A model generated the notes under the pieces. That model had not been told where the DNA came from. It did not search any database and saw nothing but the letters and a program-made list of their open reading frames with translations. A stretch of 64,000 bases of DNA. Origin: Mantamonas sphyraenae (Eukaryota > CRuMs > Mantamonadidae). This document shows positions 1 through 8,232 of the stretch, in pieces. A program made the translations under genes and the position numbers. The DNA is taken from positions 1-64,000 of the forward strand of contig JAPMXV010000031.1 of NCBI GenBank assembly GCA_026936335.1, given 5' to 3'. Each line of letters starts with the position of its first letter. Position 1 is the first letter of the stretch.

Positions 1-134
1 ACCCTAACCCTAACCCTACCCTAACTAACCCTAACCCTAACCCTAACCCATAACCCTAACCCTAACCTAACCCTAACCCTAACCCTAACCCTAACCCTAA
101 CCCTAACCCTAACCCTAACCCTAACCCTAACCCT
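1..134. repeat. Telomeric repeat array (CCCTAA)n
   Basis: The first ~134 bases are CCCTAA hexamers, the C-rich strand of TTAGGG telomeric DNA, with a few variant units (CCCTACCCTAA, CTAACTAA, CCCATAA) near the tip. This puts the left edge of the window at or very near a physical chromosome end. The array stops abruptly at a CTCCCCCTGAATG junction into unique sequence. Confidence 0.97.
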
Positions 135-804
135 ACTCCCCCTGAATGATGGTCTATCATATGTGTGATGAGTCCGGTCTATGTCAAGTGAGTTGTGATT
201 GTGTCTGCTGCCTGGGTGGCTGAGTGGGGTGGTGACATGGGGCAGTGGGCAATGGCTGGGAGTGGAAATGTCGCTGGTGAGTGGCCGTCGTCCTGCAACG
301 CCGCGCAGTCAGCATTGCCCATCCGCCTCCAACCAAAATATCACCAACACCCACAACACCCTCCACCAGTCCAACACAATTCACATACCTTCCAGTACCA
401 CCACTACCACCATGGACGAAGACTACTCAAGCACTCCGAAGCAACAACACACACCCAACACCTACCCAGCGTGCGTTCTGCCTTCCAGTCCGTTTTCTGA
501 CTGCTCGCTGCTCCCGCTTCCTTCCCTCCTCCGTGCCTCTGTCGCTTCCCTGCACTCCTCCCCTGCATCTCCACTTCCCCATCACCACCGCTGCTGCCGT
601 CTCCGCTCTTCTTCGATCCCCTCTCCCCTGTCACTGCCCTCCCCGTTGCCAGTTTCCCGGTCTGCCAATCTCCTCCGCTTTCCCTCTTTGCTCGTTTAGG
701 CCTCCCTTCACCCCCGCTTCTGCCCTGACGGCGTCCATTCCGCCTTTCGCTCACCGTTCCCGATCCGCCCTGCCCCTCCCCGTCTCCCCCATAGCCACGG
801 GTAC
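135..804. other. Subtelomeric spacer, no gene supported
   Basis: About 670 bp between the telomere and the first convincing start codon. The sequence is C- and T-rich on the plus strand from ~300 on. Open frames here are proline/serine-rich composition artefacts lying in several frames at once, with no recognisable domain. It may contain the 5' UTR or promoter of the following gene. I see no tandem subtelomeric repeat and no RNA gene in it. Confidence 0.5.
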
Positions 805-2757
805 ATGGTCCCTCCCATGGCTGCCCAGCCGTTTCCGAACATGCTGCCCCTCTCTGGCGTACAAAACCCGTACCAGTACCCACAACCACCCATCATCTGG
901 GTCCCAGTCAACACCCACCCCCATCAGCACTACGCATATGCTCATCAGGGCCACCCATACTTCGTCTACCCTCCTCCGCCGCCTCCTCAGCCGCGACAAC
1001 CCGCCCAGGTGCACTTCGCTCAGCCTCCGTTGCACCCTCCCCCTGCTCAACCCACCACAAACCACAACCGCGTCCCCAAACGCGTCAGTCCTGCCTTTGT
1101 TGGCATCACACGGACCACATCCACCACTACATCGTCGTCCCCCACCCACCAGGGCACACGGCAGACTGGAGACAGCGACGACGACGCAGCCCAGTACACA
1201 CCCACACATGACACCGGCGACGTGGAGGACCTGATGTTCCTGAACTTTGGCCATCGTGGACCACGGTCGACCTCCAGCAAGTCAGAGTGGATAACCATCT
1301 CAGGGATGCAGGCGTACGAAGAATACGGCGAGGCAAACGACGCAACCCAGCAGCACGTGGACGACGAGTTGGAAACTCAGGGCCCACTCTTCATTGCAGA
1401 GACTGGTGATGCGATGGATGAGGAGTACATGCCGCCAGACGACAGCGACGACGACACGGACGACATCGAGCAGGAGGACAGGGACGAATGGCAGCCGAGA
1501 CGCACAAGTCGAGGTTATAGACGTCGACGCAGAGGCAGAAACGGCCGACGTATTAGTCCACAAACGAACAAAGGCAGCGGACAGAGCAGGCTCGGGTTCA
1601 CGGCTGGCAGTGGCACAGAGACAGGAACGTCGAGCACACGGGCAAGGAGGGCCAAGAACGGAGACACCGGCGCACGGAAGAAATCAGGCGTGAACAAGAC
1701 GAAGAAGTTGCCAGATGGTGTTGTGCGCAAAGGGTGGGCAGTTGGTGGAAATCATTGCGAGCGCAGCCACAGCAACAAGAAGGAGCACACGGCACTGCTG
1801 AACCACATGCACACTATGGCCTACCAGCATCCCATCGACGACATCTCAGACCTCATGACCCTGCAGGCGCGCGTTGTTGTCTGCCATGGCACCACGACCA
1901 CGCTGGTCCGACAGATTCAGCTCGCTCTGGGCAACATTCCCCTCTCCCAGGGCGACATGGCCTTCTTTCTCACCCTTCTCGGCCGTAACATGGATCACAA
2001 TGCGTGCGGCCTTGCCATCCTCAACGCTGGTCTGGCCATGGGCGTGACAAAGGCTGGGTTGAAAGTGTGCTGGCTGGAGGAGCCACACGACCACGGCGAC
2101 CCCAACTACGCCCTCCTCCACCTGCTCATGACAGAGATGGACACTCTCGGAGACAGGCTCCATCCCACCACCTGGAAGGAGCACGAGCAGACCCAGTTGT
2201 GGCTGCAGGAAGCACGACGCCCTGCTGACAACGACAGCGACCCACACTGGACACAATGCGACTACGACCACCACATCCGCACCACCGAGGTGGACAAGTG
2301 GCATCCAGAGTCTGTGCGCAGTGGCTGGAGCAAAGCCAACAGCGACGAGCGTGGCAGCTGCACGGCGCGGGAGTTCCAGACGCTGCTGGCACACATGAAG
2401 GCACGCGCAGCCAAGCACCCTCGCCATCAGTACACACACGAGCACCAGGCACTGCGTGAGCTGATCAACAACGGCAGCCTGAACTCCCTGCTGCGACACA
2501 TCATCCTGGCGCTTGGCAACGTTGCCGTGCCGCCTGTCGATCTGGCCTTCTTTGTACGCCTCCTCAGGCCACGACTCACCTACAAGCAGGTGCAAAGTGC
2601 CATCGGCAACACAATCGCCCGTGGCATCACCTCCCTCTCCCTCAAGATCGCCTGGCTCGACAAACCCAAACCCAGCGACGCCACACTGCACACCCTCCTC
2701 CACACCCTCATCGACCGCATCTCACCCCACATCACCACCCGTCCCACCCGCCGTTGA
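805..2757 (+). CDS. Subtelomeric protein with two ~195-residue modules, unknown function
   Basis: Open frame of 650 residues. Residues 1-~300 are low complexity: a Pro/Tyr/His-rich stretch (residues ~1-90), an acidic Asp/Glu-rich stretch, then Arg/Lys-rich patches that could act as nuclear localisation signals. Two related modules follow, starting at VRKGW (~1723) and VRSGW (~2314). Each contains LLxHM, LALGN, DxAFF, LKxxWL and LLHxL signatures and is probably helical. I do not recognise the fold. The frame stops at a TGA (2755-2757), but the next bases encode a sensible continuation in the +1 frame (PAVDAVNTLDIPEL) into two more modules. Removing one C from the C-runs at 2738-2749 would merge the two halves into a single four-module protein. 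The start was chosen as the first ATG of a plausible N-terminus. Confidence 0.6.
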   Translation: MVPPMAAQPFPNMLPLSGVQNPYQYPQPPIIWVPVNTHPHQHYAYAHQGHPYFVYPPPPPPQPRQPAQVHFAQPPLHPPPAQPTTNHNRVPKRVSPAFVGITRTTSTTTSSSPTHQGTRQTGDSDDDAAQYTPTHDTGDVEDLMFLNFGHRGPRSTSSKSEWITISGMQAYEEYGEANDATQQHVDDELETQGPLFIAETGDAMDEEYMPPDDSDDDTDDIEQEDRDEWQPRRTSRGYRRRRRGRNGRRISPQTNKGSGQSRLGFTAGSGTETGTSSTRARRAKNGDTGARKKSGVNKTKKLPDGVVRKGWAVGGNHCERSHSNKKEHTALLNHMHTMAYQHPIDDISDLMTLQARVVVCHGTTTTLVRQIQLALGNIPLSQGDMAFFLTLLGRNMDHNACGLAILNAGLAMGVTKAGLKVCWLEEPHDHGDPNYALLHLLMTEMDTLGDRLHPTTWKEHEQTQLWLQEARRPADNDSDPHWTQCDYDHHIRTTEVDKWHPESVRSGWSKANSDERGSCTAREFQTLLAHMKARAAKHPRHQYTHEHQALRELINNGSLNSLLRHIILALGNVAVPPVDLAFFVRLLRPRLTYKQVQSAIGNTIARGITSLSLKIAWLDKPKPSDATLHTLLHTLIDRISPHITTRPTRR

Positions 2758-3870
2758 CGCAGTCAACACCCTCGACATCCCCGAGCTTGTTCTGCCCGAG
2801 CCAACAGAGGAGGAGATGATGGCCGTGGAGGATGGACTGCCGGATGGCGTTGTGCGCAGTGGCTGGACATTCTGGCGCAAGAGCGAGCGCATGCACAGCA
2901 ACAAGAAGGAGCACACGGCACTGCTGAACCACATGCACATCCTGGCCAATGAGCATCCCATCGACGACATCCCAGATCTCATGACCCTGCAGGCGCGTGT
3001 TGTGGTCTGTCATGGCACCACGAAAACGCTGATCCGACAGATTCAGCTCGCTCTGGGCAACATTCCCCTCTCCCAGGGCGACATGGCCTTCTGCCTCACC
3101 CTTCTCAGCCATGACATCGATCAAAATGCGTGCAGTGCTGCCATCCCCAACGCTGGTCTGGCCATGGGTGTGACAAAGGCTGGGTTGAAGGTGTGCTGGC
3201 TGGAGGAGCCACACGAACACGGCGACCCCAACTACGCCCTCCTCCACCTGCTCATGGCAGAGATGGACACTCTCGGCGACAGACCCCATCCCACCACCTG
3301 GAAGGAGCACAAGCAGACCCAGCTGTGGCTGCAGAAAGCACGACGCCCTGCTGACAACGACAGCGACCCACACTGGACACAATGCGACTTTGACCACCAC
3401 CTCACCACCACCACGGTGGACAAGTGGCACCCTGAGTCTGTGCGCAGTGGTTGGAACTGTGCACCCACCAGCGACGAGCGTGGCAGCTGCACGGTGCGGG
3501 AGTTCCAGACGCTGCTAGCACACATGAAGGCACGCGCAGCCCAGCACCCTCGCCATCAGCATACACGCGAGGACAACGCACTTCGTGAACTGATCAACAA
3601 CGGCGACCTGCTGTCCCTGCTGCGACACATCATGCTGGCGCTGGGCAACGTTGGCGTGCCGCCTGTCGACCTGGCCTTCTTTGTCCGCCTTCTGAGACCA
3701 CGCCTCACCTACCAGCAGGTTCAACCTGCCATCAGCAACACCCTCACCCGCGGCGTCACCTCCCTCTCCCTCAAGATCGCCTGGCTCGACAACCCCACAC
3801 CCAGCGACGCCACACTGCACACCCTCCTCCACACCCTCATCGACCGCATCACACCCCACTTCACCACCCG
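1714..3870 (+). repeat. Tandem duplication of a ~1.13-kb coding unit
   Basis: The sequence from ~1714 to ~2735 is repeated at ~2843 to ~3865 with long identical blocks (for example around the HSNKKEHTALLNHMH coding stretch and the TLHTLLHTLID coding stretch). The offset between equivalent VRxGW motifs is 1129 bp. Each unit itself contains two older, more diverged modules (offsets 591 and 588 bp). The structure therefore records an ancient duplication of one module followed by a recent duplication of the pair. Confidence 0.85.
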
Positions 3871-4001
3871 CCCCACCACCATCGCACTCGTCAACGCCTA
3901 CCCCATCCCCTCCTTCACCCTCCCCAAGCGCAAAGACCTCTCTCCTCCTCCTCCTCTCCTCCTCCTCCTCCTCCTCCTCCAAACGCCAACGCCTCGAATG
4001 A
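2758..4001 (+). CDS. Second half of the subtelomeric module protein, frame-shifted
   Basis: Encodes a near copy of the two modules of the preceding gene (VRSGW at ~2852 and ~3440; roughly 80-90% identical residues by eye), but in the next reading frame and without its own convincing start. It is preceded by an acidic linker (EPTEEEMMAVEDG). Either it is the C-terminal half of one four-module protein separated by a single-base error, or it is a broken tandem duplicate. The frame itself stays open to 4525, but beyond ~3950 that is only the antisense of the next LRR gene. A one-base slip in the (TCC)n tract at 3945-3980 gives SSSSSSKRQRLE followed by TGA at 3999-4001, a basic tail that looks like a natural C-terminus, so I end the gene there. 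Function unknown. Confidence 0.45.
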
Positions 4002-4074
4002 ACCACCCTTTCATTCACACATCCCTCCCACTCACCCTCCCCTCCCCACCCACCCAATCACCCTCTCCATCACC

Positions 4075-6122
4075 TCATCCGGCAGTGTCACCCACCCTCT
4101 CCCACCCTCCTGCCTCCACGTACTCCTCCATCCCTCCACACTCAAACATCACCTCCCTCTCCTCCCCATTCATCACCAACGCCACCTCCATCGCCTCATC
4201 CACCTGTCCATCCCATCCAATCCAATGCCACGCCTTTCTCCACCCTGCCTTCCTCACCATCTCCACCGCTTCCATCCTCGGCTTCGCACCCCACCACCGC
4301 AACACCTCAACCACTTCCTCATCCCCTCGCTTCACCCCTCTCTCCAGTGCATTCTCCGTCCCTCTCTCCCCTGCAAACGTGTCCACAGGCACACCCCACT
4401 CCATCAACTCTCTCATCTTCTGCACCTCCCCACACTCCACAAACTCCACATGCTGCTTCTTGTTTCTCTCCAACAGTGACTGCAACGCGTCATCGCGAAC
4501 GCCGTGGACTATCCAGCAGGACTGATTGCCATTCATCGCCTGAGCAAGTGTTGCGGCTCCTTCTGCCCCGATGGTGTTGCTGTCGAGGTTCAGTCTCTGC
4601 AAGCTGCTGTTCTCACTCAGTCCCTGCCCCAGTGCTGTTGCTCCTTCTGCTCCGATCATGTTCTTACTGAGGCCCAGTGTGTGCAAGCTGCTGTTTCCAC
4701 TCAGTTCCTGCGCCAGTGATGCTGCTCCTTCGTCCCCAATGCTGTTCCAGCCGAGGTCAAGTGTCTGCAAGCTGTTGTTCTGACTCAGTGCCTGCGCCAG
4801 TGCTGCTGCTCCTTCTGACCCGATGCTGTTTCCCAAGAGGTACAGTCTCTGCAAGCTGCAGTTCACACACAGGCCCTTGGCCAGCGCTGCTGCTCCTTCG
4901 TCCCGGATGCTGTTGCAGCCGAGGTCAAGTGTCTGCAAGCTGCTTTTCTCACTCAGTGCCCGCATCAGCGCGGCTGTTCCTTCATCTCCAAGGTCGTTGC
5001 CGCCGAGACTCAATGTCTGCAAGCTGCTTTTCTCACTCAGTGCCTCGCCCAGTGCCGCTGCTCCTTCTGCTCCGATGCTGTTGCTGCTTAGGACCAGTGT
5101 TTGCAAGCTGCTGTTCCCACAGAGTCTCTGCGCCAGTGCTACTGCTCCTTTGTCCCCAATTCTGTTGTTGCTTAGATTCAGCGTCTGCAAGACGCTGTTG
5201 ACACTCAGTACCTGCGCGAGTGCTACTGCTCCGCCATCCCCTGTGGCGTTGCTCTCGAGATTCAGATTCTGCAAGCTGGGGCTCTCGCTCAGGGCCTGCA
5301 CCAGCGCTGTTGCTCCTTCTGCTCCAATGTCGTTGTCGCTGAGGTTCAGCGTCTGCAAGCTGCTGACCACCCTTACTACCTGCGCAAGTGCGTCTGCTCC
5401 CTCCTTTCCAATCCTGTTGAGGCCGAGATTCAATGTCTGCAAGCTGCTGCTCTCATTCAGTCCCTGCACCAGCGCTGCTGCTCCTTCTGACCCAATGCGG
5501 TTGATGCTGACGTCCAGTGTCTGCAAACAGTTGTTCTCACTCAGTCCCTGCCCCAGTGCTGCTGCTCCTCCGTCACCGATGCTGTTGCGGCCGAGGTTCA
5601 GTGTCTGCAAGCTGCTGTCCTCACTCAGTGCCCGCCCCAGTGCTGCTGCGCCTGCTGCCCCGATTTTGTTTCGGTTGAGGTTCAGTGTCTCCAAGCTGGA
5701 GTCACCCAGCCCCTGCGCCAGTGCTGCTGCGCCTTCTGCCCCGATTCTGTTGCCACCGAGGTCCAGTGTCTGCAATTTGCTGTTCTCAGCCAGCACCTTG
5801 CCTAGTGCTGCTGCTCCTTCGTCCCCAATAATGTTGTCGCTGAGGTTCAATGCCTGCACATTCCGGTTCCCCTCCAGCGCCTTGGCAAGTGCCACAGCTT
5901 CGCTGCTTCCCAGCCCGATTTCAAGTAGCTCCAATTCCTGTGTGTGGCGTGTCAACACACGCGCTGGCCTTCATGCACACAAATTTGTGTTGCGGAAAAT
6001 CTCCTCCCTCCCGGCTCCCTCCCGCGCCCACTCACCCTTCCTTGAGCCTCCAAAGCTTCCACAATTCGCCCATGGTCCCCGCCTTGCAACAATTCCAACC
6101 ATTCGTGATCTCCCAAGCCCAT
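4075..6122 (-). CDS. Ribonuclease-inhibitor-type LRR protein with ankyrin-like tail
   Basis: Two exons: 6122-6036 (29 codons) and 5937-4075, giving ~649 residues. The intron (98 nt) has a GTGAGT donor and CACACAG acceptor. Exon 1 encodes a short helical cap (DHEWLELLQGGDH) that closely parallels exon 1 of the neighbouring LRR gene. Exon 2 holds about 16 consecutive 28-residue LRRs of the ribonuclease-inhibitor type (LQTLNLSxNxIGxEGAAALA). A ~150-residue tail with two ankyrin-like units follows (EVQKMRELMEWG; EEVVEVLRWWGAKP). Such proteins usually mediate protein-protein contacts; no NACHT ATPase or catalytic domain is present. The last residues (GWERVGDTAG) differ from the paralogue (GWEGWVTLPDEVMERV) because of one extra base near 4105, so the C-terminus may be longer. 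Confidence 0.8.
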
Positions 6123-6302
6123 ATTTCCTGCGGTCCTGTGGACGTCAGCACCTCCAACGCCTCTCCTTCCCTCCCACACATGCGCACAAGGCCCCAATCC
6201 CCACCCCACCCTTCTCTACCCTGTATGACTGACTGTTCCAAGCTTTGCGTGTGCAAACAATGCGTTGGATGCTCCCACGCACGAAGGACAAACCACCCCC
6301 CT

Positions 6303-8138
6303 TCATTCCCCTCCCCTCCCCACCCACTGCACCACCCTCTCCATCACCTCATCCGGCAGTGTCACCCACCCTTCCCACCCTCTCTCCTCCACATACTCCT
6401 CCATCCCTCCACACTCAAACATCGCCTCCCTCTCCTCCCCATTCATCACCAACACCACCTCCATCGCCTCATCCACCTCCTCACCCCATCCAACCCAATG
6501 CCACGCCTTCCTCCACCCTTCCTCCCTCACCTTCTCCACCGTTTCCATCCTCGGCGTCACACCCCATGCTCGCAACACCTCCACCACACTCTCATCCCCT
6601 GCCTTGACTGCTCTCTCCAAGGCAGTCGTCCTCTCTCTGTCTCCTGCAAATGTGTCCACAGGCACACCCCACTCCCTCAACTCTTTCATCTTCTCCACAT
6701 CCCCACACACCACAAACTCCAAGTGTGCCCCTTTGTTTCTTTCCAACAGCGATTGCAGCGCTTCGTTTCGGATTCCTATGACGAACCAGCACGACCGATT
6801 GACTTCCATTGCCTGTGCCAGCGCTCTCGCTCCTGTGTCACCGATCCTGTTGCTACTGAGGTTCAGTGTCTGCAAGGTGCTGTTCTCACAAAGTGCGTGA
6901 CTGTGGCGCGTTGGTCGCTAACGATGCCGTTGTTGCCAGCACGATCCGAGTGCGGTTCTTTCATTGCCTGAGCGAGTGTTGCGGCTGCCTTCTGCGCTGA
7001 TCGCTGTTGTCGCTGATGTTCATATCTGCAGGCTGCTGCTCTTTCCCAGTGCCTTCGCAAGTGCTGCTGCTCCCTCTGCCCCGATGCTGTTTCCCCATAG
7101 TTGCAGGTTCTGCAGTCTGCTGTCCTCACCAATGGCATTTGCCAGTGCTGCAGCAGCTTTGTCACCGATTCCGTTGCCATGAAGGTTCAACATCTGCAAG
7201 CTGATGTTCTCACTCAACGCCTGTGCCAGTGCTGCCGCTCCTTCGTCGCCGATGCTGTTGCTGCCAAGGTGAAGTTCCTGCAAGCTGCTGCTCTTGCCTA
7301 GCGCGTTCGCCAGTGCTGCTGATCCTTCTGCCCCGATGCTGTTGCTCCATAGATCCAGCGTCTGCAAGCTGCTGTTCTCACTCAAGCCCAGTGCCAGTGC
7401 TGCTGCTCCTTCTGCCCCGATTTCGTTGTCACCGAGGTTCAGTGAAAGCAAGACCTTGTTTGAAATCAGCGCGTGTGCAAGTGCTGCTGCTCCTCCTGCC
7501 CCAATGCTGTTGCTCCAAAGGTGCAGACGCTGCAAGGCGTGGTTCTTCTCAAGGGAGTTGGCCAGGTCCTCTGCGCCGCCTTCCCCGATTGCGTTGCTGG
7601 TGAGGTCCAATGACCGCAAGCTCTCGTTTGCTCCCAACCCATCAGCCAATGCTGCTGCTCCCTTTGCCCCGATGTTGTTGCTCCAAAGCAGCAGGCTTCG
7701 CAAGGTTGTGTTCACGGAGAGCGCTTTGCCCAGAATTCCGGCTCCCTCCGCCCCAATTTCGTTGTCGCCGAGGTCCAGTGTTTCAAGGACCCGATTTCCA
7801 CACAGCACATTGGCCAGTGCTGCTGTTCCTCCTGCCCCGATTCCGTTCGTCCAAAGCTCCAACCGTGCGACCCGCAAAGTGTTTTCTGCAGCTGCAATCG
7901 CCAACTTTGCGACCCCTTGGTCACCAAGCTCGAGGTCACCAAGCACCAACTCCTGCACACCATGTATTAGCACAACACCATGGACTCCACACTACCCCTC
8001 AACAACGCGCCCGGAGGTTTATCCTCTTTGTCCGTTCCGCAACAATACCTTGTCCTCCAATGCCTCCAATGCATCACGAATCTGTTCATGGGTCCCACTC
8101 TGAAGCAGCTCCTTCCAGTCTACGTCGAACAAGCTCAT
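6303..8138 (-). pseudogene. Second LRR/ankyrin-tail gene, disrupted in its last LRRs
   Basis: Paralogue of the adjacent LRR gene. Exon 1 is 8138-8049 (30 codons, MSLFDVDWKELLQSG...), intron 8048-7953 (GTATTG...GTGCAG), then ten intact 28-residue LRRs down to ~7020. There the frame hits a stop (SSLQI then TGA). The next LRR unit is recognisable in pieces over two frames (AAATLAQAMKE) through 6875, after which the original style resumes (MQTLNLSSNRIGDTG) with a complete tail ending at 6303. No GT donor lies near the break, so an intron does not explain it, and more than one indel or substitution is needed to restore the frame. I read it as a recently decayed copy. The upstream part could still be expressed as a ~347-residue LRR protein. 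Confidence 0.75.
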
Positions 8139-8232
8139 CTTGTCCGGTATTCACGTGGCGCGGATCGCGAACCCTGGCGACCCTCAGCCCCACTCATTCA
8201 CCTCCAAACTCCCAGCCCTCACTCTCCTCACT

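Noticed and set aside
3870-4525. Long plus-strand frame extending the second subtelomeric module gene to 4525
   Set aside because: Beyond ~4000 it is only the antisense of the LRR gene's tail (Ser/Pro/Leu-rich, no domain), while the minus strand encodes a coherent protein.
4823-6232. Plus-strand frame of 469 codons with regular LCKLLFSLS-type repeats
   Set aside because: The periodicity is the mirror of the 28-residue LRR units on the minus strand, which match a real repeat family and have proper exon structure.
4075-8138. NLR-type immune receptor (NACHT plus LRR)
   Set aside because: Only LRR and ankyrin-like parts are present; exon 1 is about 30 residues and no nucleotide-binding domain lies within or near the genes.
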